Source: Symbiodinium natans
Lineage: Eukaryota; Sar; Dinophyceae; Suessiales; Symbiodiniaceae
Assembly: GCA_905221605.1 (NCBI GenBank)
Contig: CAJNDS010000573.1
Location: 47,485 to 111,484, forward strand
DNA length: 64,000 nucleotides
Direction of reading: 5' to 3'
Shown here: positions 1-8,898 of the stretch, in pieces
How the letters are laid out: each line of letters begins with the position of its first letter
Numbering within the stretch: the first letter of the stretch is position 1
Position numbers and translations under genes: made by a program
Notes under the pieces: generated by a model
Databases searched by the model: none
Seen by the model: the letters and a program-made list of their open reading frames with translations, nothing else
What the model was told of the DNA's origin: nothing

Positions 1-20
1 CCGTTGAGGTAACAGGTGAT

Positions 21-641
21 TTGAGCATCTCAGGGATAGGGCCACACATCGACGATGCACTCCAGGTTCTGTATGCGTGGACTGAGAGTTTTGGCATGAG
101 TTCTAGGTGTTATGATGACACAAGGGACCGAAGTTTCTGGGCCACGTGTAGGGACATCTCACAAGAGATCTATCTGAACTCCTATACGCGCAGTTGCTTC
201 GCAGCGACAAGAGATCTAGGTTCCGAAATGGAAGATGAAGAGCTCATCCCCGATGAAGAAATGGCCGAATTACTTAAAGAGCAAGACAATGGAGCGTCAG
301 TGTTTACCCCTGAAGACAGAGAGCAGCTCATCCTCGAGCAAATGTCCTTCCCAGGCACTCCGGCGTCGGAGGAAGAGCGCAGAGCAGCATGGCGGTCGCT
401 GCCGCAGCGCACCAGGGTGGCAATCAGGCGTCTCCATAGAGCATTCGGTCATCTCCCAGGCCAAGTCCTGGAGCAGGTTCTGAGGCAGAGCAAGGCATCC
501 AAGAAGTTCATCTTAGCCGCACGACTTCACAGGTGCAAGGCTTGCATGGACACAGCCCCAATTCCACGGCATCACTGTCAGGTGAATCAGTGTTTCCGAA
601 GGAATTTGACCATACGCTTGGTTTGGATTGACTTGAGGTGA
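21..641 (+). pseudogene. copia polyprotein part 1: GAG-pre-integrase domain
   Basis: This is an open frame of about 206 codons that probably continues from upstream of the window; the first codon is TTG, so no true start is claimed. Residues 136-178 carry the retroviral-type HHCC zinc-binding layout, with RLHRAFGH (His139, His144) and CKAC (Cys172, Cys175). In the family this domain binds DNA ends just before the integrase core. Acidic text rich in Glu and Asp precedes it. The frame ends at VWIDLR, where the Asp of WIDL would be the first catalytic residue of the integrase. A one-base loss near 632 puts the following residues (EVKDVDGV) into the next frame. Confidence 0.75.
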
Positions 642-1201
642 AGGATGTTGACGGCGTCCGTTACACTGCAGTCAACATGGTTGACATGGGCACAAGCTTT
701 CAGCAGGTAGCCCTGATAAAGTCAGGAGGAGGAAATCCCAGTGCGCGGCAATGCCTCAACGCCTTCATGGAGCGTTGGGTGTCATGGGCCGGTCATCCAC
801 AACAGGTGGTGGTTGACAGAGGAACCCGCTTCAAGGGAGAGTTTGCGCAGTACATGGCACAACATGGGATTCACCTCCGCAATGCCCCCTTAGAGTCTCC
901 ACAGACCATAGGGAAGGTAGAAAGGCACGGAGGTTTGCTCAAGGCACTGATAAGAAAGACCGTGCAAGAAATTCAGCCTTCGTCTCGAAAGGTGCCTCGA
1001 GCAATGCAGAGGAACGCGGCGCCCATGGACATGGAGTATCAGGTGGGTGATTTGGTCATTTACCGTAGGGATAACCTGCCTGGGTCGACAGCCACTGTCT
1101 GGCAAACAGCAAGCCGCGTGATAGGGCGCGAGGCAGAGAAAAGAATGCTCACTGGGTGTTACATGAGGGTGTGCCAGTGCTTGTCAATGCAAGAAAAATG
1201 A
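632..1201 (+). pseudogene. copia polyprotein part 2: integrase core (rve)
   Basis: The frame reads EVKDVDGVRYTAVNMVDMG from 632 on. The second catalytic Asp is in VVVDRGTRFKGEF and the Glu in ESPQTIGKVERHGG, so with the Asp left behind in the preceding frame the DD-E triad is complete across the frameshift. After about residue 115 the text jumps to QVGDLVIYRR, the C-terminal integrase motif. This suggests an internal deletion of the stretch normally between core and tail. A further shift near 1,145-1,160 moves the end of this domain (HEGVPVLVNARKMRPADE) to another frame. The enzyme would insert retrotransposon cDNA into the genome; this copy cannot encode it. Confidence 0.8.
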
Positions 1202-1713
1202 GACCGGCAGACGAGGTCGAGGTTGCAGCCCGCCGGGTGTTGACTGGTGAACCTGTTTTGCCCGGGTCCATAGTCAATGGTCCTGAGCAGCGGCGCCTCG
1301 ATGAACGGGAGAAGGAGCCTGTGACAGCACCTCCCACGCCGAGGCCAGTTGCGAAAGCGACACCAGCACCGTCTACTCCCATGACGATTGAGGCACCAAT
1401 GAGCTCTGCCCAAGCATCCAGTGCACCAATGTCCCCTGCTGCCCCCGTCGTCGGTCGCGTCAGGAGAGAAGAGGTTCAAGCCAGAGATAAGACGGGCAGG
1501 GAACGTACAAGATCACCTTTGCGACAGGAGTCCGACGCTTTGATAGCCGAAGCACAGGACACCGATCCTGTAGAGGAGAAGGCTCGCGAGTTCATGGAGG
1601 CACGAGCATTTGAAACGGGCCATTGCCTCGAGCTACTCAAGCTGTGCAAGGAGAGTAAGCTCAAGAGAAGTCGCAGATCAAAATGTTCCCTGATGCCACG
1701 GAAGAAGAACTAG
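1156..1713 (+). pseudogene. copia polyprotein part 3: end of integrase and Pro/Ala-rich linker
   Basis: The first about 25 residues finish the integrase C-terminal region (LHEGVPVLVNARKMRPADE). A low-complexity linker rich in Pro, Ala, Thr and Ser follows, then a charged stretch (RRSKCSLMPRKKN). Such linkers separate integrase from downstream domains in dinoflagellate copia polyproteins. The frame ends at 1,713 and is continued by the overlapping frame at 1,683. No catalytic residues are expected here. Confidence 0.6.
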
Positions 1714-2165
1714 CCACAAGTTTTGGAGTTTACCGGCACGGTGGTTTTGTTGGGTGGTCTAACTCCACCAAGCAGTACCCGTGTTTCGTGACTTACCTGC
1801 ATCGCTTCCTGAAGCATCACTGCGACAGGGGAGGGTTCCACGAACCAACCTGGAATGCGCTCCAGATAAGCGGATCGCGAGCTGACCTGCGCAAAGAGAA
1901 CTCCAATTTGAAGGGGACGCATACCTTCACTGTCAGTTTGGGAAGCTGCTCCAAAGGAGGTCATCTTTGGGTGGAAAACCCCCGCGGCGATACCATGGTC
2001 GAGATCGGTGGCAAGCTTATTCCCGGAATCTTGCACAGCAGCCGTGACAAGATTCTGCAGTTTGACCCAAAGAAGCTCCACATGGTGGAAAGCCACGAAG
2101 GGCAGAGATTCAGCATCATCGGATTCACCATTGGCAGGAATACCGCACGCACGCTGGTCGTCTAG
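1683..2165 (+). pseudogene. copia polyprotein part 4: extra domain, possibly 2OG-oxygenase-like
   Basis: This is 160 codons lying between integrase and RT. Visible elements are HGGFVGWSNSTKQYP near the start, SKGGHLWVE in the middle, and KKLHMVESHEGQRFSIIGFT near the end. The spacing of a central β-strand pair, a late His and an Arg seven residues on resembles the double-stranded β-helix of 2-oxoglutarate/Fe(II) oxygenases (H-x-D ... H ... R). Where an HxD pair would be expected the text has RKE, so a metal site is probably lost in this copy. The fold assignment is inference. A further possible continuation to about 2,340 (KVHVPGPVALSQQTLHKFG) is in another frame. Confidence 0.45.
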
Positions 2166-2344
2166 CAGCCGAGGGCGAGCGCAGAGATTCGCTTCTGGCA
2201 AAGGTGCATGTGCCTGGTCCAGTCGCGCTCTCGCAGCAAACCTTGCACAAGTTTGGTTGGGAAGCGGATGACCCGCTTCAATGGCACGTTCGTCGGGAGC
2301 CCAGTGTTGCGGAGCAGCATGTGCCGCAGGTCCACGTGCTTGAC

Positions 2345-2445
2345 ACGGGATGCCAATCAAAAAAAACTTTTTTCCAATCAAGAAAAACTTTTTCCAATCC
2401 AAAAAAAAACTTTTTTTCCAATCAAAAAAACTTTCCTTTTCAGAT
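2345..2445 (+). repeat. A/T-tract repeat, left arm of an inverted pair
   Basis: Four imperfect copies of a roughly 20-25 base unit of the form CCAATCAAAAAAACTTTTTT follow one another. Reverse-complement copies lie at about 4,925-5,025, on the other side of the AT-rich GIY-YIG/polB segment. The pair therefore frames that segment. The frames read through it (KKTFFQSRKTFS...) are low-complexity and not real protein. Confidence 0.8.
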
Positions 2446-2602
2446 AGGAGGGCAAGAAGGGAGGAGGAAGGGAGGGACGGAAGGCAGGAAGGAAGGAAGG
2501 AAGGAAGGAGGGCAGGAAGGAAGGAAGGAAGGAAGGAAGCAAGGAAGGCAGGAAGGGGAAGGAAGGAAGGCAGGCAGGAAGGAAGGAAGGAAGGATGGAA
2601 GC
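2446..2602 (+). repeat. Purine (GGAA)n microsatellite
   Basis: About 155 bases are almost pure purine on this strand, built from AGGAAGGA with occasional GGCA and GGGA units. It is open in several frames (Gly/Arg/Lys/Glu-rich on +, Pro/Ser/Leu-rich on -), but these are consequences of the repeat. Confidence 0.95.
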
Positions 2603-2667
2603 AATCTGAGGCCCCTTAACTAACCTAAAGTTGCTAAACCCCAATAAGGCCTAAGCCCCAAAACGCC

Positions 2668-2753
2668 CTTATGTTATGTGACAATCCACATATGTTATGT
2701 GAAAATCCACATATGTTATGTGAAAATCCACATATGTTATGTGAAAATCCACA
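2668..2753 (+). repeat. 21-bp tandem repeat, 4 copies
   Basis: Four head-to-tail copies of ATGTTATGTGAAAATCCACAT, the first with one substitution (GACAATC). They lie just inside the left border of the AT-rich segment and directly downstream of the stop of the GIY-YIG pseudogene on the - strand. They could form part of its 3' flank. Confidence 0.95.
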
Positions 2754-2794
2754 ACCTGAGGGAAACGTTGCTATAAGCATGTTCAATAAAAATC

Positions 2795-3352
2795 TTACCA
2801 CGATTGTGATTGTTTCTTCTCCATATTCTGTAAGTGTTGCTTTGACTGATTTTGTATTTTGACATAACATTGTCTTACCAAACAATTGCAGTAGTGACAT
2901 TCAATCCGAATACTATTTCGTTCCTTCGCCTTGTCTTTGTAGCAAGTCTCATAGTAGTCTTTTGCCTTGCCCTTGTTTTGGTTGTAGTGCATACGTTTTT
3001 GTTTCAAAATTAGGTCTCTGTTGTCTTCCTTATACTCTTTCGCAGTTCTACCAGCAATGATTTTATTTATACAATCAGTATGTTTTATGTAGTGTCCTTC
3101 CCTGCGTCTCAACTCATCTTTACATTGACACGGGAAGTTTTCAATAAGTTCAATTTTTCAGTTTTCTATACCGAACTCGCTAAACAATTGAAAGGATGAC
3201 ATAAATTTAGAGGTAGATTTTAAGTAGGAGTTGTAATTCCACCTGTGACGAGCTATTCTTTGACTACGACTTTCAGTGGTACTTCCTATATTGCATTTAT
3301 TATATCCGACATCAACGATTTTATAAATCTTACCATTATGATACTTATTCAT
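2795..3352 (-). pseudogene. GIY-YIG endonuclease of virus/Polinton type, in-frame stop
   Basis: Read on the - strand, the N-terminus has GKIYKIVD ... CNIGSTT ... RIARHR, the GIY-YIG nuclease signature with its following Arg/His. After 64 codons a TGA (3,158-3,160) interrupts at IEN*KIELIENFPC, where Trp is expected. The same frame then runs on through RRREGHYIKHTDCINK and a long charged stretch to CHYC...C, a likely zinc-binding tail. This layout (GIY-YIG, charged helical linker, Cys/His tail) is known from large DNA viruses and Polinton-like elements. The base composition is far more AT-rich than the neighbouring retroelements. One nonsense change is enough to explain the break. Confidence 0.75.
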
Positions 3353-3510
3353 ATCACTACTTATCTAATATTGTCTTTTCTTTAAAATGATTGTTAAAAA
3401 CGACTTAAAGAAAAGCCACCTTATATAATAATGGAGTTAGGGGAGTACCGTTTAGTGTTAAATTTCCTATTTTCAGATAAACAAGCAAACATAAAACGTA
3501 AGGGTAATAA
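3353..3510. other. AT-rich intergenic stretch between divergent ORFs
   Basis: About 160 bases lie between the 5' end of the GIY-YIG frame (- strand) and the next + strand frame. The stretch is A/T-rich with ATATAATA-like text and could have held a divergent promoter in the parent element. No defined site is recognisable. Confidence 0.4.
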
Positions 3511-3828
3511 GGAATACAAGAAGGTAATGATGTTGAATATCCCTATAACAAAGAAACCCCATTAGTTAAACATTTAAAAACAAAACTGGAACAAGTTTCA
3601 AAAACTCCTCAATACAGACGCTTCAAAATCCTTGAAAAAGCTTCCAAAGGCATTTTAGTAAGAAAGGCTTTAACAAACTACGCTATTAAACACAAGGCCA
3701 CAATCACCGACGAACAATCGACTTTAAAATCTTACGCCAACACCTACTCAATATCTAACATAAAGCTTCCTCATATGAGAGGCTTATCTTATTTCATACA
3801 CCAAAAAGACAAACTAAACGAATACTAA
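3511..3828 (+). pseudogene. Unrecognised AT-rich coding fragment of the Polinton/virus-like element
   Basis: An open frame of 105 codons has no early ATG and is preceded by a stop at 3,508-3,510. It reads NDVEYPYNKETPLVKHLK, then KTPQYRRFKILEKASKG, and ends IHQKDKLNEY. The even residue composition and its ending just before the polB frame suggest it is a real but truncated gene, or the remains of an N-terminal extension. The family is not recognised. Confidence 0.45.
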
Positions 3829-3841
3829 AAAACACAAGTCA

Positions 3842-4871
3842 ATGAAAGTGATAGCTTTTGTTGAAGTTGTTTTTGATGACATAGAAACAGAAGACGAAAT
3901 AATGCACGCAAAAAAAACTAGACGTTACAATATATTCAATGAAGATGATTTAGTAAATGCTTTAAACAATATGGGCAAGGACATAGAATTTACAGTAGCA
4001 GAAAAACAAGTAGAAAGGTCAGGATTAAGAACTAAAAAGGTTCATAAAATAACGATACATTATGACAAATACGACCCTACACGAGCAGGAAAATGTTTTG
4101 ACTTACCCGAATGGATTATGAGAAAGAAGACTTGTGTCAACATAAAAAACGACGATGACATGTGTTTTAGATACTGTGTCTTATGCAAGTTTTATGAAAT
4201 ATTCAAAAAAGACCACCCGCAACGAATGTACCATTATAAACAATATATATATATATATAGACAGCGACAGTTTCTTAGAATGGAATGATATGAATTATCC
4301 TGTTTGCAATGATGACATTGACCATTTTGAAGAAATACACGGGAGAACAATACCAATAAATGTTTATACCATAGATGAAGAAAAGAAAACAATAAGACCA
4401 GACAGAATAACGTCAATTTCAAAGCCAGTTTGTCATGTAAATCTTTTACGAATAGAGCACGACGACGTTTTTAATCATTACGTTTTAATGAAGGACTATT
4501 CAAGACTTATGAGTTCTCAAACCAACAACCACAAAGAAAAGTTATTTCACTGTATGTATTGTCAGAAAGGCTTTCAACAAGAAGCGCTTTTAACAAATCA
4601 CATAACGAAAGGTTGTCTAGCTAATGAAGTTCAATCTACTAAGATGCCAGAAGAGCACGAAAATATGCAATTCAAGAACCATTACAAAAAACTAAAAGTT
4701 CCTTATGTAATATATGGTGATTTTGAATGTTTAACAGCACATTCAAAAGATGGAATAAAAAGCACTTACGCTGACGAAAGTCAGCCTAATTGTCCGAAGG
4801 GCACGTACCAGTATCATAAACCATCAGGCTTTATGTTAAACGTCGTAAATTCAATAACAAAGTTTTTTTGA
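3842..4871 (+). pseudogene. Protein-primed family B DNA polymerase (Polinton/virus type), N-terminal part only
   Basis: Two overlapping frames (3,842-4,288 and 4,155-4,871) make one protein, broken by slippage in a TA microsatellite at 4,243-4,259. The first frame contains LPEWIMRKKTCVNIKNDDD. The second continues with YPVCNDDIDHFEEIHGR, then NHYVLMKDYSRLM, a C2H2 zinc finger (FHCMYCQKGF ... H...C) and the exonuclease I motif VIYGDFECLT with its Asp-x-Glu pair. These are hallmarks of protein-primed DNA polymerases of Polintons/Mavericks and related viruses. The frame stops soon after Exo I, so the remaining exonuclease motifs and the whole polymerase domain are missing. The truncation point adjoins the right A/T-tract repeat. 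Confidence 0.8.
4243..4259 (+). repeat. (TA)n microsatellite causing polB frameshift
   Basis: An uninterrupted run of alternating A and T sits exactly where the two polB frames must be joined. A one-base length change in the run accounts for the frameshift. Confidence 0.85.
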
Positions 4872-4924
4872 TGGGTCACGCTTCTCGAAGAAATTCTAGA
4901 TCTCTTATAAATACCCAAAGAAAG

Positions 4925-5025
4925 TCTTTTTTGATTGGAAAAAAGTTTTCTTGATTTTTGGAAAGTTGTTTTTAGATTGGTTGGGGAAAGTTTTTTTTGA
5001 TTGGAAAAAAGTTTTTTTGATGGGT
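4925..5025 (-). repeat. A/T-tract repeat, right arm of an inverted pair
   Basis: Units of the form TTTTTTGATTGGAAAAAAGTT are the reverse complement of the 2,345-2,445 array. Together the arms enclose about 2.5 kb of AT-rich DNA. They could be sub-terminal inverted repeats of the inserted element or copies of a family that likes the same sites. Confidence 0.8.
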
Positions 5026-5028
5026 TTT

Positions 5029-5875
5029 CCGGTTGACGCTCCGTTGCAGGTTTGGTTGCACTGGCTGCGAGAGGGCGCGCGTAGGTGGCGTTGGCAGATC
5101 GCAGGCCTTCACCGTAAGTGTGACCTTTCAGGCTTGAGGCAAGATCCCAGGCAAAGACTCTTTCACAGCGTCAGAAAGGCCTCCTGCACACGATCTGGGT
5201 TGGGGCTGTGCCTACCAGGACCTGCTTTTTCGTCAAAGCTTGGTGGAGTCTCCGAGCTGCCCGCACTGTTCTGGGGGCGTGCCGGAAACTGTCGTACATC
5301 GGCAGCCCGCACTGTTCTGGGGGCGTGCCGGAAACTGTCGTACACCGGCACTGGCTCTGCCCGGCCTGGGAGCGTATTCGCACGAAACATGGCATGAGCG
5401 GGGTTGACTTTCAGGCTCTGCAGCTCTGCCTTCAGATGTGTGGCATCTGTCCACAAGTTGAGGATGCTGATAGGATTGCGTCACTGCCTGTGCTTCAAGA
5501 TGTCGACCCTGAAATGCCTGCCATCGAGGATGTCTGGCTGACCGTCTACACTGATGGGGCTGCCACCAGGGCGTCGCCTGATGACCCTTCTGCGCAGCGC
5601 GCAGGTTATGCTGTTGTCAATGCTACAAGCGGTTGCACGTTTTCTGCGCCCGCCTTCTGACTGAGGAGCTACCTAGGCCGGTCCTGTTGCTCAAAAACGG
5701 CGATCTTCTGTGGCGCTTAAGTGTTGCCTTGCGTAGTCGGCCACCGGATAGTGTGCGCAGCAGACATGTCAAAGGTCGTGCCACTATACAGCTGATGTTG
5801 AAAATGGCGAAACTACGGCGGAGCACGCGCGTGGAAACAGCGCTGCAGACTCCGCTGCAGGAGTAGGCCTTGCTA
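5029..5875 (+). pseudogene. LINE-type RNase H fragment, frameshifted
   Basis: Coding text begins right after the A/T arm (VDAPLQVWLHWLREGARRW). A clear RNase H domain follows: VWLTVYTDGAAT with the first catalytic Asp near 5,550, then in the next frame NGDLLWRLSVALRSRPP and RHVKGRAT, then in a third frame TAEHARGNSAADSAAG ending at a stop near 5,875. Two frameshifts (about 5,640 and 5,765) break it. The domain would remove RNA from RNA/DNA hybrids during reverse transcription. The RT that should precede it is absent, so this is a 5'-truncated copy. Confidence 0.7.
5260..5351 (+). repeat. 46-bp tandem duplication
   Basis: Two nearly identical 46-base units start CCCGCACTGTTCTGGGGG and lie head to tail; they differ by one base in the ACA(T/C)CGG segment and in the last base. 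The duplication sits upstream of the RNase H domain and disturbs the reading frame there. Confidence 0.9.
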
Positions 5876-5928
5876 AGTGCTAAGCATACTGACATTAAAG
5901 GGTTCCTGGCAGAGAGGCTAAGCAGCGC

Positions 5929-7008
5929 ATGCAGTTCACTTGGACAGTGCAGAAAATGTTCCTTGATATTACTGAGGCTGTTGGCTTTGAGCGGCCTGCT
6001 GAGGCGGCCCCAGCGACCCAGCAGCGTGCTCCTGTAGTTGAACATGCCGTTGAGGCATGCCAGCCGCGGACATTGCCTTTCTGCATCAAGGTTACCAGTC
6101 CCAGCAATGCGACTAAGTCAAATTTTCGCTATGGGCAAATTTTTGCGGATTTGCTCTTTGTCTACTTCAACGGGCTAGAATGGCCGCGCAACCCGGGCTG
6201 TGGCCAGCTTAAAGTCACCTTTTTGGAGCTCATGTTAGATGCTGTGGCCAGCAGCAGGATGTGGCTGCCTTGGGGTGCGGACGGCAAGTCCAGGTGGCCG
6301 AAGTGGCCTCACGTTGCGGCGTCGCAAATTCAGGGACAGGTCTCATATGCGGTTGGTGCGCATCTTGGTCCGCCGCCGCTGCGGCAACAGCCACGCGTCT
6401 TTGCAGACGCTGCTCGTGCGCTAGGGCAGCTCTATGGTGACATGCTTTGGGAGGGCAGAGAGATGCAGGGCCGGCCTGGCTATCTCAACCTGGGCAGCCG
6501 GCAGGGCCTCTCGGTCCGGCCGAGGCTGCGATGCCCGTCCTTAGTATTCCGCTGGCTGCAGCAGCTTGAAAGACAGAGCAAGGGGCCTAAGCAGCAGTCC
6601 GCTCTGGACTGCAAGGTCCCCCTTGCCCTGCCAGATGTTGCTCTGCTGGACCTGGCAAGCGTCCCTGAACGGCAGGCTGCTGCCAGACTCCGTGTGGCCA
6701 GAGGGGGCGCCGAAGAGATCCCGCTGGAGACGCGAACCCGCTTCAGCAATGACCCTGCTGAGGTTGCTGAGCGCCAAGAGGCGGAGCGTGTGGTTGCCAG
6801 GCGCATGCATGCTGAGGGGCAGCCTCTTCATGTTGTGCAAAACCTTGGTGACAACAAGTACCGGTGCGAGGTTTGCGGGTGGACTGCCACAGGAAATAGA
6901 TGCAAGTTTGTCAAGCGGGTCTGCTACCCGGGGAGTGAGCAGCGCGGCAATGCAGGTGTGCGTCGGTGCCCGGCGGCAGCGGCCGCCTCCGGTTCTGGCC
7001 GACGCTAG
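5929..7008 (+). pseudogene. C-terminal/3' domain of the same LINE-type retroelement
   Basis: An open frame of about 359 codons is preceded by 50 bases without a strong start. The middle reads VTFLELMLDAVASSRMWLPW and DAARALGQLYGDMLW; the end carries a zinc-binding motif YRCEVCGWTATGNRC and a run of Ala. The arrangement, RNase H followed by a 300-400 aa Trp-rich region ending in a CxxC motif, recurs in dinoflagellate retroelement polyproteins. The function of the tail is unknown; RNA or DNA binding is a guess from the Cys motif. The frame is intact, so it may originally have been fused to the RNase H. Confidence 0.55.
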
Positions 7009-7084
7009 AAGAGCATCACGGGTGCTGGTTTGGACATCACACTGATCGCCATGACGTACTGGAGTTAGCGTAAGACGAGGCACC

Positions 7085-7819
7085 ATGAATGATCTGGGTA
7101 AGTTACACACCGACGAACTCCAGATGACGCAAGAGCTAGAATTTCCACAACCAACTGCTTCGCATCTGGAGGCACAGTACTCCTGTCAGAAGGAGTGTGA
7201 GCGTGAAGAAGACATGAGCCCTTCCGATGATGAGGGAGATACGACCGCTTACTTGGCCTCATGTTTGGATTACTACAACAGTCCGGCCGAGGTGCAACTT
7301 GGGCTGGATGAGGCAATGTTGGCAGAGTGGATGAAGTGCCAGCAGTTCCACGCGGTCGTGCCCTGTTCAAAGAAACAGTTGGAAGAGTTGTTACGACAAG
7401 GCCACATATGCGTACCTACCAAATGGGTGCTTACGGACAGGCATGAACACCTGAAGGGTACGCCCGGGTACCGTCCCAAATACAAGGCTAGACTAGTCGC
7501 TTGCGGAAATTTTGAGCACATCTCAACTGGAGAAGACATTAGGGCAGATTCACCAACTGCCGAACCAGAAGCACTAGCTTTCATTTGCTCTTGGGCGTCC
7601 TCACTGGGACTACGTGTCAAGGCTGCCGACATCACGAATGCGTATTTCCGAGGAAAACCGCTCGAACCCTTGTTGATCCTCAAGGTACCCAGTAATCCGT
7701 TCCGGTGTACGGCACGACTGACGCTGGCCGCAATCTGTACCTTCGCATATAGTCGAAGAGACCAAGGCCATTGGACTCAAGTCAACCCAGATTTTGTCTG
7801 CACTCTACTACGCGCATGA
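7085..7819 (+). pseudogene. copia reverse transcriptase, first half (RVT_2)
   Basis: An acidic leader is followed by the copia RT start: VPTKWVLTDRHEHLK, RPKYKARLVACGNFE, ADSPTAEPEALAFICSWAS and KAADITNAYFRG. The last carries the motif A Asp. After ILKVPSNPF the text turns into nonsense (RCTARLTLAAICTF), so about 50-60 residues of the palm are deleted or frameshifted. The domain resumes at about 7,794 in another frame. The first codon is ATG at 7,085, but in the intact polyprotein this would be internal. Confidence 0.8.
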
Positions 7820-8516
7820 CAAGGATGGCAACTTGTGCGCTATGCTGTGCACACACGTTGACGACTTTTTCTGGGCGGCATGTGGTGAGGGTGAGATGAA
7901 GATCCAACAGCTACTTGATCACTTCAAGATCGGACGAATCGCAGAAGGCAGCTTTAGATTTTGCGGAAGGGAGTATATCCAACACCCCGATGGCACCATC
8001 GAAGTCAACTCAAGAGACAACACACGTGCCATCACTCCCCTCGAGATACCAAAGAATGCCAAGATGACAACGCCTGTCACACAGGGACAGAGAACAGCGT
8101 TGCGATCCGTCATCGGTTCCCTCGCTTGGGTAGCCAGAGCTACTAGGCCCGATCTCAAATACCGTGTCAACGCATTGCAGCAGCGCGTCACGGTGGCAAC
8201 CGTCGAGACGATGAAGGAGGCCAACAGAGTAGTTGCGCTAGCCCTGGGAGATGCGGATCGAAGTCTCGTGTGCCGTGCTAAGACACTGCCGTGGGGCAGT
8301 GCGCCTCTTGCAGTTGCAGTAGTCACATTTTGTGATGCTTCATTCGATCTTCATTCGCGGCAGAAGCTGGGTACAAGTCCCAGAGAGGCAGACTGCACTA
8401 TCTCACTGATGCAGAGACTGCCCGTGATGCAAACGCACTCAAGCATAGGTTTTTCATTTGGTAGCATTCGGCAGTTCCACGATGAAAAGAGTTTGCAGGG
8501 CGACACTCCAATGTGA
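7794..8516 (+). pseudogene. copia reverse transcriptase catalytic part and start of RNase H
   Basis: The frame starts with SALYYAHDKDGNL and reaches CTHVDDFFWA, the copia YVDD active site in its HVDD form. GSFRFCGREYIQH and SVIGSLAWVARATRP are standard downstream copia motifs. VVTFCDASF supplies the first RNase H Asp. The frame then runs out (FSFGSIRQFHDEKS) and the remainder of RNase H continues at 8,458 in another frame. Confidence 0.85.
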
Positions 8517-8898
8517 GGCGTACAGCGTGCAGCACGCAGCTGAACATGGCGATAGGATCCGCGCAGCCATCCTCGAGTTGCAAGGGGAACTGTCGTCATT
8601 GCACAGCTGGAGTGAGTTAGCGCCAAGAACGATGCTACATCTGCAGTACTCCGATTGCAGATCACTCACAGACCACTTGATCTCGTCAGTGCCACGTCCC
8701 GTTGAAGACAAGAGGCTGGCTATCAAGATGGCCGCTCTACGCCAGGCCCTGTGGTACGATGATACGCCCACCAGCGAAGTGTTCGCGCCAAATGGAGACA
8801 TACTCCGCTGGATACCGACACATCTGCAACTTGCCGACTGCTTTACAAAAAGCATGAAACCGACACTCCTCAACCAGGCTCTCAGTGCAAACAAATGA
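8458..8898 (+). pseudogene. copia RNase H, C-terminal part
   Basis: The text RRVCRATLQ-like, CEAYSVQHAAEHGDRIRAA, YSDCRSLTDHL and WIPTHLQLADCFTK gives the second and third acidic residues of RNase H and the LADCFTK end that marks nearly all copia polyproteins. A TGA at 8,896-8,898 is probably the native polyprotein stop. A frameshift at about 8,460 separates it from the upstream RT frame. Confidence 0.85.

Noticed and set aside
2204-2644. Gly/Arg/Lys-rich (+) and Pro/Ser/Leu-rich (-) open frames
   Set aside because: They are products of the GGAA microsatellite and the A/T-tract repeats.
3158-3160. TGA read as Trp (alternative genetic code) in the GIY-YIG gene
   Set aside because: The polB frame of the same segment uses TGG for conserved Trp (EWIM, LEWND), so a nonsense mutation is the simpler explanation.
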